From: Pseudomonadota bacterium
GTDB lineage: Bacteria; Pseudomonadota; Alphaproteobacteria; Caulobacterales; Caulobacteraceae
Length of the DNA: 16,727 bases
Reading direction: 5' to 3'
Assembly: GCA_023409795.1 (NCBI GenBank)
Contig: JAEYQX010000078.1
Coordinates: forward strand, 1 to 16,727
Shown in pieces: positions 1-6,455 of this stretch. A model generated the notes under the pieces. The model worked only from the letters and a program-made list of their open reading frames with translations. It ran no database searches and was not told the origin of the DNA. Every line of letters begins with the position of its first letter. The first letter of the stretch is position 1. The position numbers and the translations under genes are program-made.

Positions 1-1
1 G

Positions 2-97
2 GGCGATGTCATCCGCCAGATTCCGCACAAGGTCCTGGCTGATCTTGCCGATGATCCCACCTATGACGCGGGCGGCCTGATCAAGACTTCCGCCTGA
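2..97 (+). CDS. flaG: FlaG-like flagellar protein, C-terminal end (partial)
   Basis: An open frame runs in from the left edge and ends at the TGA at 95-97, giving the last 31 residues of a protein. It contains GDVIRQIP, followed by an acidic helix and a GGLIK ending. The V-[IV]-RQIP core near the C-terminus is the hallmark of the FlaG family, small proteins encoded beside flagellin and thought to affect filament length or export. The flagellin starts 130 bases downstream on the same strand, which fits this call. The start and most of the gene lie outside the window, so the assignment rests on a short motif plus context. Confidence 0.6.
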   Translation, partial: GDVIRQIPHKVLADLADDPTYDAGGLIKTSA

Positions 98-162
98 TTT
101 CGTCGACAAGGTCGTCGCTTGACGTCGCTGTTCCACGAGCAGCGGCGCGATTTGGCATTCCG

Positions 163-170
163 TTAACCAT
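163..170 (+). promoter_or_regulatory. CtrA-like half-site upstream of flagellin
   Basis: The octamer TTAACCAT lies 58 bases before the flagellin start. It matches the half-site form of the Caulobacterales cell-cycle regulator CtrA (full site TTAA-N7-TTAA), but no second TTAA sits at the right distance. A TGGCAT at 153-158 recalls a sigma-54 -24 element, but the GC expected at -12 is missing, and the GG/GC pair at 186-198 is one base too close. Regulation by CtrA, directly or through related regulators, is therefore only suggested. Confidence 0.3.
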
Positions 171-227
171 ACGATCAGGATTCCTGGGCAATACTGGCCT
201 CCAGAAGTTTAACTGGGGCTAGAAGCC

Positions 228-1055
228 ATGACCAATAGTGTGAACACCAATTCGTCTGCGCTGATAGCGCTCCAGAATCTGAACTCCATCAGCTCCCGGC
301 TGGCCGACACCCAGAACCGCATCTCGACGGGCCTGAAGGTTGGCGGCGCGCGCGACAATGCCGCCACCTGGGCGATTGCCCAGAACCAGCGTGCGGACAG
401 CGGCGCGCTGGAAGCGGTCAAGACCAGCCTGGACCGCGCCACCTCCATCGCAGACGTCGCCATGGCGGCCGGGCAGCAGATTTCGGACCTGCTGATCGAG
501 CTGCGGCAGAAGGCCACGGCGGCCTCGGACCCGTCGGCCTCGCTGGCGACCCGCACCGCCTATAACGACGAGTTCCAGACGCTGCTCCTGTCGGTGGCTT
601 CCTTTGCCGCCAACGCCTCCTTCGATGGCGAGAACATCCTGGACGGCACCCTGGCGACCGACCTGGAGTTCCTGGCCAACGCCGATGCCTCTGAAACCAT
701 CCTGATGTCGCGGCAGGACCTGTCGCTGGCCGGGCTGGGCCTGGACGGCACAATTGACCTGCTGAGCGAAGTCAATGCGACGGCCGCCCTGGGTGCGGTC
801 GAAGCGGCCCTGACCACGACCACCGCGGCCCTGGCTGAACTGGGTGCCCAGTCCAAGCAGATCGGCAACCACACCACCTTCGTCACCAAGCTGATCGACT
901 CGCTGGAGACCGGCGTCGGCAACCTGGTGGATGCTGACCTGGCCAAGGAAAGCGCCCGCCTGCAGGCCCTGCAGGTCCAGCAGCAACTGGGTTCGCAGGC
1001 TCTGTCCATCGCCAACCAGGCACCGCAGATCATCCTGTCGCTGTTCAAGGGCTAA
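228..1055 (+). CDS. Flagellin (compact, D0/D1 type)
   Basis: Structural subunit of the flagellar filament, exported through the flagellar type III apparatus. The 275-residue product has the conserved N-terminal flagellin helix region (NTNSSALIALQNLN near residue 5, then RISTGLKV and a DNAATWAIAQ segment around 41-50) and the C-terminal helix region ending in ANQAPQIILSLFKG. The two conserved ends are joined by only a short middle, so there is no D2/D3 outer domain. This length is typical of the 25-29 kDa Caulobacter flagellins. The ATG at 228 gives the usual N-terminus. There is no strong Shine-Dalgarno, only a GAAG a few bases upstream. The gene lies after a FlaG-like gene and before a FlaEY-like gene, a filament gene cluster. 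Which Caulobacter paralogue (fljJ, fljK, fljL and so on) it corresponds to cannot be decided here. Confidence 0.95.
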   Translation: MTNSVNTNSSALIALQNLNSISSRLADTQNRISTGLKVGGARDNAATWAIAQNQRADSGALEAVKTSLDRATSIADVAMAAGQQISDLLIELRQKATAASDPSASLATRTAYNDEFQTLLLSVASFAANASFDGENILDGTLATDLEFLANADASETILMSRQDLSLAGLGLDGTIDLLSEVNATAALGAVEAALTTTTAALAELGAQSKQIGNHTTFVTKLIDSLETGVGNLVDADLAKESARLQALQVQQQLGSQALSIANQAPQIILSLFKG

Positions 1056-1071
1056 GGATGGGCTTCGTCAT

Positions 1072-1109
1072 CCTGCCAGTGGCCGCCCGGTCCTGGCAGG
1101 GTGGGATTT
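1072..1109 (+). terminator. Inverted repeat after flagellin, possible terminator
   Basis: A perfect 8-bp inverted repeat, CCTGCCAG at 1072-1079 and CTGGCAGG at 1093-1100, encloses a 13-base GC-rich loop. It begins 16 bases after the flagellin stop. The sequence after the stem is GTGGGATTT, only a weak T-run, so this may be an attenuating or mRNA-stabilising hairpin at the end of the flagellin transcript rather than a full intrinsic terminator. Confidence 0.4.
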
Positions 1110-1162
1110 AAACCGTTTGTTACCAAAGCGGGCTCTAGCCTGACGGCGGAGCAAGGCCGTCT

Positions 1163-3856
1163 GTGATCAACAACAGCTATCTACTCGGCTTGTACGGAGC
1201 GACCTCGAATCCATTCTACGGGTCGAGCAGCAGCGCCGTGCCTGTCAAGAAGCAGCCCACCGCGCCCTGGGCCGCGTCAGCGCCAAAGGCCACCCAGTCG
1301 GAGCTGCTGCGTGCAGCCCTTAGCGGTCGCCGCTTCATCAACGAGAATGACGCCCGGCTGGACCTGATCGGGGCCAACAGCAGCGACTACCGCAAGATTT
1401 TCTCGATGTACCAGGGGCTTTCCATGCTGGAGGCCCTGGCAGAGCGTGGCACGGCCAAGGCTGTCAGTGCCTCGGAACGCGCCCAGCTGGCCCGGCGGAT
1501 GGACGCCGGCCTGGCCGAGATCAAGGCCTATCTGGGGGCCACGGACCTGGAGGGCGTTCGCCTGGTTGCGGGCCAGTCCCAGGCCAAGGCCCAGACCTCG
1601 GCCGCCGTGCCCCGGGCCTCGCAGCACTATTCCACCGGCATAGTTCATACCGGCAGCCTGAGCGCGGAGGTCGAGGCCTTCCAGGGCGACGTGCGCTTTG
1701 GCATTTCGGTCACAAGGGGCCAGACCCAGCAGACGGTCGCCATCGATCTGTCGGAGATGGGCACCGCGCCGCGCACGCTGGCGTCGGTCACGGCCCATAT
1801 CAACAGCAAGCTGGAAGCCGCCGGTTTCGACACCCGTCTTGGCCGCGAGCTGGTCGAGCAGGAGCCCCGGACCCTGAAGGTGGGGGACAAGACCATCACC
1901 CTGCCGTCACGCGGCGAAAGCTGGGCCCTGAATGTGCGGGGCAGCTCGGTGGAAACGGTGCAGTTCGTGCCCGCCACCGCGTCCGATGCCGTCTATGTCG
2001 TCCAGGGCGACGGCACGGGCCAGCAGGAAATGCTGAAGTTCCAGGAGGGGGTAACCTTTAATCCGGCGCAGCAGGGCCATTGGGTCGAAGGGCAGATCGG
2101 CAAGACGGCCCTGCCTGCTGGCGTCGATTCCGTCCGCGCCAGTGCCGTGGCCCCGGACGGCTCGGTCTGGATGGTGGCCAATATTTCCGAGGGGCTGGAC
2201 AACCAGCCGATCAAGGGCACCAGCGACGTCGTCCTGATGAAGATGGATTCGGCGGGCAAACTGCTGTTCAGCCGGACGCTGGGCGCGGCGGATACCGCCA
2301 CCGGCTATGCCCTGGCGGTGGACGACGATGGCCGTGTCGCCGTGGCCGGTTCGGTCGTCGGTGGCCTCCTGCCCGGAGCCCATGTGACGGATATGCGCGA
2401 GGCCGACAGCTTCGTCTCGGTCTATGCCGCGGACGGCACGGAGCAGTGGACCCAGCGTCGCGGTGCCCGGGCGGCTGATGAGGCGACGGCGGTCTCGTTT
2501 GGCGACGACGGTCGCATCCATGTCGCGGGCCGGGCCAAGTCGGCCATGCCGGGCGGCTCGGTGGTGGGTGGCTGGGACGGCTATGTCCAGAGCTTCAGCG
2601 AGACCCAGGCCCACAGCCTGGCCCCCGTGCAGCCCCTGATGCTGGGCACGACGCAGTTCGGCTCAGCAGGCGAGGACAGTGTCCAGGCCATGACGACGGT
2701 CGGGGACACCCTCTATACCGCCGGGGTGGAAAGCGGCCGGTTGGTGGTGCGCAGCTTCCAGCTGGGTGCGGGCGCGCCCTCTCTGCTGTCGCAAAGGGAC
2801 CTGGGCAGTATCGGTGGCGGCGAGGTTTCCGGCATTGCCGTCGAGAATGGCCGGGTCATCCTGGCCGGCCAGACGCGCAATGCAGGGCTGGATGCAGGCC
2901 AGACCACCACCGCGCACAGCGGGGGCATGGACGCCTTCGTGACGGTTCTGTCCGGTGACCTTGCGGCCTCGCCCGGCGATCGGCTGACCTATGTCGGCGC
3001 AGCGGGCAATGACACGGCCGCTGACGTCAAGATCGTCGATGGCAAGGTCTGGTTGACCGGGGTCTCCGACCGCGCCCTGACCGCCAGGGACGAGGACCCC
3101 ACGCGGGGCTATCTGACCCGTATCGACCCCGATACCGGGGCCGTGGAGTGGACCCAGACCTGGACCTCTGACGGGCAGCAGGCCATGCCCTCCACCCTGG
3201 TCGTGGCCAGGGACGGGGCCAGTGTCCTGGATCGCCTGGGCCTGCCGACCGGCCCGCTGAATCAGGGCGATTCCCTGCGGTTGATCGACGTCACCTCCCT
3301 GCGAGCGGGGGACCGGTTCTATGTGACGGCCGCCAATACGGGGCGGGAAGTCGCGATTACCATTGATGCCAGGGAAACCCTGCGCAGCCTGGCTACCAAG
3401 ATCGAGCGCGCAGCCGGGCGGGGCGTCAGCGTCAACCTGACGACCGAACGCGACCAGGTCACGGGCCTGGAAGGGGGCGAGCGCGTGACGGCTGGCGGCG
3501 TGCAGCGGCTGACCATCACCGCGTCGGACGATCAGGCGGGGATAATCCTGCGGGCCGGCGAGGCCGGGCGCGACGCCCTGGGCGGACTGGGCCTGTCGCC
3601 CGGCTACATTGGTCCAAAGGCCACCGACATCCGCACCATCGGCATTGACCTGCCAGCCAGGCTGAGCCTTGAAACGGCCGAGGATGCCAAGGCGGCGCTG
3701 GATATCCTGGCGGCCGGCGTCCGGTCGTTGCGGGATGCCTATTCGGCCCTGGCTCCCGCCTCCAAGGCGACCCAGGCCCCGAGCGGCACCGTGCCGGTCT
3801 ATCTGCAGAACCAGATCGCCAACTATCAGGCAGCCCTGGCCCGCCTGATGGGCTAG
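1163..3856 (+). CDS. flaEY: FlaEY-like flagellar regulatory/assembly protein
   Basis: A large 897-residue protein without an N-terminal signal peptide. Residues 1-175 are mostly helical and polar. Around 178-225 there is a flagellin-hook-IN-like segment (FGISVTRGQ, then TAHINSKLEAAGF). From about 330 to 680 there are repeated short strands of the type DGSVWMVANIS, DDDGRVAVAGS and DDGRIHVAGRA, which look like the SBBP/beta-propeller repeats of extracellular proteins. A second IN-like segment follows at about 719-765 (RFYVTAANTGREVAI), then a helical C-terminus. This layout and the place next to a flagellin fit FlaEY of Caulobacter, which genetics has linked to flagellin expression and filament assembly. 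I make the match from memory. GTG at 1163 is the start, with a weak AAGG at 1153-1156. Alternatively it is a cap- or junction-like secreted flagellar protein. Confidence 0.6.
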   Translation: MINNSYLLGLYGATSNPFYGSSSSAVPVKKQPTAPWAASAPKATQSELLRAALSGRRFINENDARLDLIGANSSDYRKIFSMYQGLSMLEALAERGTAKAVSASERAQLARRMDAGLAEIKAYLGATDLEGVRLVAGQSQAKAQTSAAVPRASQHYSTGIVHTGSLSAEVEAFQGDVRFGISVTRGQTQQTVAIDLSEMGTAPRTLASVTAHINSKLEAAGFDTRLGRELVEQEPRTLKVGDKTITLPSRGESWALNVRGSSVETVQFVPATASDAVYVVQGDGTGQQEMLKFQEGVTFNPAQQGHWVEGQIGKTALPAGVDSVRASAVAPDGSVWMVANISEGLDNQPIKGTSDVVLMKMDSAGKLLFSRTLGAADTATGYALAVDDDGRVAVAGSVVGGLLPGAHVTDMREADSFVSVYAADGTEQWTQRRGARAADEATAVSFGDDGRIHVAGRAKSAMPGGSVVGGWDGYVQSFSETQAHSLAPVQPLMLGTTQFGSAGEDSVQAMTTVGDTLYTAGVESGRLVVRSFQLGAGAPSLLSQRDLGSIGGGEVSGIAVENGRVILAGQTRNAGLDAGQTTTAHSGGMDAFVTVLSGDLAASPGDRLTYVGAAGNDTAADVKIVDGKVWLTGVSDRALTARDEDPTRGYLTRIDPDTGAVEWTQTWTSDGQQAMPSTLVVARDGASVLDRLGLPTGPLNQGDSLRLIDVTSLRAGDRFYVTAANTGREVAITIDARETLRSLATKIERAAGRGVSVNLTTERDQVTGLEGGERVTAGGVQRLTITASDDQAGIILRAGEAGRDALGGLGLSPGYIGPKATDIRTIGIDLPARLSLETAEDAKAALDILAAGVRSLRDAYSALAPASKATQAPSGTVPVYLQNQIANYQAALARLMG

Positions 3857-3904
3857 GCCTATCCCCAGAGCAGTCACGCGGATGGGGGCAGCTTGCGCTT
3901 TAGG

Positions 3905-3934
3905 TTGACGCATCGGCCCTGGCAGGGGTTATTG
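3905..3934 (+). promoter_or_regulatory. Possible housekeeping promoter before the Cys-rich membrane gene
   Basis: TTGACGC at 3905-3911 is an exact match to the Caulobacter housekeeping -35 element TTGACGS. The -10 side is weak: the best candidate is TTATTG at 3929-3934, unlike the GCTANAWC consensus. It lies in the 104-base gap after the FlaEY-like gene and would give a leader of about 20-25 bases before the start at 3961. Confidence 0.3.
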
Positions 3935-3960
3935 AGGGCAACATTGGCGTCAGGTTCTGC

Positions 3961-4647
3961 ATGGCTCTCAACAAGACTAATCGCAACGTGCTCCTGGCCG
4001 GGGCGGGCGTGGCTGTCCTGGCCGCTGTCCTGGCTGCCGCCCTGTTCGGCAGTGGACGCGATGCGCCGGCCGAAGCGCCGCCGGCCGCCCAGGGCGGGCT
4101 GACCGTCGAGGTGGCCGATGCACCGGGGCTGGAGCCGAACCGCGAGCTGCGCTGCTTTGTCGACGGCCAGTTCGTGGGCCTGGCCACCCTGGCCGACTGC
4201 GCCCAGCGCAACGGGGTAGCGACCAGCGCCCTGGACGTGGGCCTTGATTCCACCGGCAGCCTGGCTGCTGCGCCCACTGCCGCCTTCTCGCCGCCGCCGG
4301 AACTGCCGCCCATTGCGACCGATGACTTCCTGGACCCGCCGGTCGAGGCCCAGCCGCGGCCCCAGGTCGAGCCGCGCCCGTCGTCCCCGGCACCGGCTGC
4401 GGGCACGGCCTGTCTGCGCCACACCGGCTCGGAATGGCGGATGGTCGGCGAGATGAGCCTGGGCAGCTGCGTCCAGGCCCTCTATTCGGGTATCTGCCTG
4501 CGCCCGGGCGAGGCCCAGTATGGCCGCTGGGGTGAGACGACCCTGCGCCTGGTGCCGCGCCGGGTCGAGCAGTCGCGCGACAATGTCCGCTTCCGCACCC
4601 TGGCCCAGCAGGATCGCAACTGCCAATTCCCCGAGGTGCCGCGATGA
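3961..4647 (+). CDS. Cys-rich single-pass membrane protein of unknown function
   Basis: A 228-residue protein of no family I recognise. Residues 1-9 are polar and basic, and residues 10-29 form one hydrophobic segment (VLLAGAGVAVLAAVLAAALF). It is therefore probably an inner-membrane anchor or uncleaved signal with the rest in the periplasm. A Pro/Ala/Glu-rich linker spans about 100-148. Six cysteines (65, 80, 151, 170, 179, 221) fall in two groups: C65 and C80 frame one short unit, and C151 and C170 frame a similar one, both ending in a TLADC / SLGSC type of sequence. Disulphides in the periplasm are plausible. ATG at 3961 follows GTCAGG by 6 bases. Its stop overlaps the next gene as ATGA, so the two are probably co-translated. 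Confidence 0.8.
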   Translation: MALNKTNRNVLLAGAGVAVLAAVLAAALFGSGRDAPAEAPPAAQGGLTVEVADAPGLEPNRELRCFVDGQFVGLATLADCAQRNGVATSALDVGLDSTGSLAAAPTAAFSPPPELPPIATDDFLDPPVEAQPRPQVEPRPSSPAPAAGTACLRHTGSEWRMVGEMSLGSCVQALYSGICLRPGEAQYGRWGETTLRLVPRRVEQSRDNVRFRTLAQQDRNCQFPEVPR

Positions 4648-5072
4648 GCCTGAAATCCCTGGCCCTTGCCCTGATGCTCGGCTCTGCGACCCTGGTCCTG
4701 GCCGGCTGCGGTGAGGGCGAAGTCGGCGCCCCGACCGACGAGGGCGTCTGCTATCACGTCACCTTCCCGAACAACGACGGCAAGCCGCAGTTCAACGTCC
4801 TGCACCGCGACCAGCCGCAGATCGAGTTCTGCGCGGCGCGACTGGAGGAAATGCGGCTGCGATTCCTGCGCATGGGCGGATCGAACCGCGACCTGATCGG
4901 GGCCTATCAGGGGCAGTATATCTTCATCGACCGGGGCGGGGTGAAGTTTGGCCGGACCCTGACCGGGCCGCGCTTCTTTGCCCTGGCGCGGACCGGCGAC
5001 GGTCGCCTGGCCATCCCCGGGGCGATCCAGCGCGACATCGACAATCGTCCGGTCGCCGTTGCACCCAACTGA
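4644..5072 (+). CDS. Small lipoprotein of unknown function
   Basis: A 142-residue protein with a clear lipoprotein signal: Lys4, a hydrophobic stretch, then the lipobox LAGC with the acylated cysteine at residue 22. The residue after the cysteine is Gly, not Asp, so the Lol rule predicts outer-membrane sorting. The mature part is about 120 residues with two further cysteines (in GVCYHV and EFCAARL), an RGGVKFGR segment and an FFALAR segment. I recognise no family. The start overlaps the stop of the Cys-rich membrane protein (ATGA at 4644-4647), so both are likely made from one mRNA and may act together in the cell envelope. The next gene, ssb, has its own promoter region. Confidence 0.85.
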   Translation: MSLKSLALALMLGSATLVLAGCGEGEVGAPTDEGVCYHVTFPNNDGKPQFNVLHRDQPQIEFCAARLEEMRLRFLRMGGSNRDLIGAYQGQYIFIDRGGVKFGRTLTGPRFFALARTGDGRLAIPGAIQRDIDNRPVAVAPN

Positions 5073-5095
5073 ATTTCCCGCCCGTGAAAGGGTGT

Positions 5096-5110
5096 GAACA
5101 AAACTGGAAC
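5096..5110 (-). promoter_or_regulatory. LexA (SOS) box upstream of ssb
   Basis: The + strand reads GAAC-AAAACTG-GAAC, which on the - strand is a perfect GTTC-N7-GTTC direct repeat, the LexA operator of alphaproteobacteria including Caulobacter. It ends 58 bases before the ssb start and borders the probable promoter, so LexA bound here should block ssb transcription until DNA damage. No other feature of the intergenic region competes with this reading. Confidence 0.8.
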
Positions 5111-5133
5111 ACAGGTCCGTGATCTGCTAAGTC
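5105..5133 (+). promoter_or_regulatory. Probable ssb promoter
   Basis: GCTAAGTC at 5126-5133 matches 7 of 8 positions of the Caulobacter -10 consensus GCTANAWC. A weak -35 (TGGAACA, 5105-5111) lies 14 bases upstream, the upper end of the known spacing, and overlaps the second GAAC of the LexA box. The overlap explains how LexA would repress. The -35 match is poor, so the element is supported mainly by the -10 and the operator position. Confidence 0.45.
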
Positions 5134-5168
5134 AGGCGACGGCATCAAGATAAAAAGGGACATCGGTC

Positions 5169-5672
5169 ATGGCCGGTAGCGTCAACAAGGTCATCCTCAT
5201 CGGCAATCTGGGGCGGGACCCGGAAATCCGTACGCTGAACAGCGGCGACCGCGTCGCCAACCTGCGCATCGCCACCTCGGAACAATGGCGCGACAAGGCC
5301 ACCGGCGAGCGCAAGGAAAAGACCGAGTGGCACCAGGTGGTCATCTTCAACGAGAACATCGTCAAGGTGGCCGAAAACTACCTGAAGAAGGGCTCGACCG
5401 TTTACATCGAGGGCTCGCTACAGACCCGCAAGTACACCGATGCCCAGGGCGTCGAGAAGTATTCGACCGAGATCGTCCTGCAACGCTTCAACGGCCAGCT
5501 GACCATGCTGGGCGGTCGCGGCGACGGTGGCGGCTCGGGCGGCGGCTACGGCGGGGGCCAGGGCGGCGGCCGCGGTGACGACGACTATTCCTCGGGCTTC
5601 TCGACCGGCGGTGCCAACCGTCCCTCGGGTCCCAAGGAATCCTACGACCTGAACGACGACATCCCGTTCTGA
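5169..5672 (+). CDS. ssb: Single-stranded DNA-binding protein
   Basis: SSB coats single-stranded DNA during replication, recombination and repair and recruits partner proteins through its C-terminal tip. The 167-residue product has the complete OB-fold (residues 1-115), starting with NKVILIGNLGRDPE and including the WHQVVIF strand and the GSTVYIEG loop. A Gly-rich flexible linker runs from about 115 to 145. The acidic tip ends DLNDDIPF, the conserved docking peptide for RecO, PriA, DNA polymerase III chi and similar partners. Length and layout are normal. The ATG at 5169 is preceded by AAAAAGGGA. A LexA box sits upstream and a strong hairpin terminator follows, so ssb is probably its own SOS-inducible unit. 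Confidence 0.98.
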   Translation: MAGSVNKVILIGNLGRDPEIRTLNSGDRVANLRIATSEQWRDKATGERKEKTEWHQVVIFNENIVKVAENYLKKGSTVYIEGSLQTRKYTDAQGVEKYSTEIVLQRFNGQLTMLGGRGDGGGSGGGYGGGQGGGRGDDDYSSGFSTGGANRPSGPKESYDLNDDIPF

Positions 5673-5694
5673 TCGGACATAAAGGTCCCAAAGC

Positions 5695-5727
5695 AAAAGG
5701 CCCTCCGGATACCGGAGGGCCTTTCCT
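5695..5727 (+). terminator. Strong intrinsic terminator after ssb, bidirectional
   Basis: A perfect 13-bp stem, AAAGGCCCTCCGG at 5696-5708 and CCGGAGGGCCTTT at 5712-5724, closes a 3-base loop. A-rich sequence precedes it and TTTCCTGTTT follows. It starts 23 bases after the ssb stop. Because the stem carries As on one side and Ts on the other, it can also terminate the convergent gene on the - strand that ends at 5767. Confidence 0.9.
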
Positions 5728-5766
5728 GTTTGCACGGCCCGGCAGGCGGGCAGGGAAGGGGGCGGC

Positions 5767-6318
5767 TTAGCCGGCCGCGTGCTCGTCCAGGGCTTCGCGG
5801 ACGGCGACCAGCAGCTCATCCATGGTGGCCACCTGTTTCACGCCATAGAACTCGGCGGTGATGTCGACATTGCCCTTGCGCCAGAAACCGTCGGGGGCCA
5901 GGACGATCAGCTTTCCGGTGCGCGCGAACAGGCCCATTTCCAGCAGGCTGATCGGACTTTGGGTGCCGGGGGCGAAATAGATGACGATGACGTCGCTGGC
6001 CTCCAGGGCAGCCAGCTCCCATTCGACCTGGCGGCGGAACTCGGGCTCGGAGGCGATCGGTTTCCAGTCCTTGTTCCAGTCAGGCCGGCGCGGGTTCAGG
6101 ACCACCACGTCCATGTCCGACAGGGCCTCGGTCATGGCGGCCTGCCAGTCCGGGGCATTGCCCATGTCGATGCTGCCACCCAGGAACAGGCGCGGGCGGC
6201 CATCAGGTTCGGGCAGGGCCTGGGGCGAGACCACCACGCTCTGACCGGCTGTATGGGCCAGGGCCGGGCCCGTCGTCAGGGCTGCAGCTGCCATCAACAC
6301 GGCGGCAAGAACACGCAT
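5767..6318 (-). CDS. Exported nucleoside 2-deoxyribosyltransferase-like protein
   Basis: A 183-residue protein with a textbook Sec signal peptide: Arg2, a hydrophobic core, and ALA at 19-21 before the likely cleavage site. The mature part matches the nucleoside 2-deoxyribosyltransferase-like fold: LFLGGSIDMG at 44-53 (substrate loop), VVVLNPRRPDW at 71-81, QVEWEL at 97-102, a SPISLLEMGLF helix at 121-131 and GFWRKGNVDI near 144-153. Glu127 sits where the family places its nucleophilic glutamate. Known relatives move deoxyribose between bases or hydrolyse nucleoside derivatives, usually in the cytoplasm. The start is well supported by GAGG about 8 bases upstream of the ATG, so the signal peptide is not a mis-called start. 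The substrate is unknown. The gene stands alone, facing the ssb terminator and divergent from a transporter gene. Confidence 0.8.
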   Translation of the reverse strand: MRVLAAVLMAAAALTTGPALAHTAGQSVVVSPQALPEPDGRPRLFLGGSIDMGNAPDWQAAMTEALSDMDVVVLNPRRPDWNKDWKPIASEPEFRRQVEWELAALEASDVIVIYFAPGTQSPISLLEMGLFARTGKLIVLAPDGFWRKGNVDITAEFYGVKQVATMDELLVAVREALDEHAAG

Positions 6319-6455
6319 GGATCAACCTCATCACTGGATGACAGGCCCCATACCACCCTTACCGCCTGCGTCCACGCATTGAGTGAGCAAACGCTGTAAG
6401 GTCTGGATACGGAATGTGACGCGTATTTGCCGGTTCATTGTGGCAACAGGCTGGC

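Noticed and set aside
153..198. Sigma-54 promoter candidates before the flagellin
   Set aside because: TGGCAT at 153-158 lacks GC at the -12 position, and GG 186-187 with GC 197-198 has a spacer of nine rather than ten.
1108..1122. CtrA full site TTAA-N7-TTAA before the FlaEY-like gene
   Set aside because: The first half TTAA is present at 1108-1111, but at the right distance the second is GTTA, so the site is too degenerate to call.
2663..3913. A 416-codon open frame antisense to the FlaEY-like gene
   Set aside because: Low-complexity Gly/Gln/Arg-rich product with no recognisable motif, opposite a coherent long gene.
5520..5580. GGC-rich repeat in ssb as a possible repeat element
   Set aside because: It is simply the Gly-rich linker coding sequence between the OB-fold and the acidic tip.
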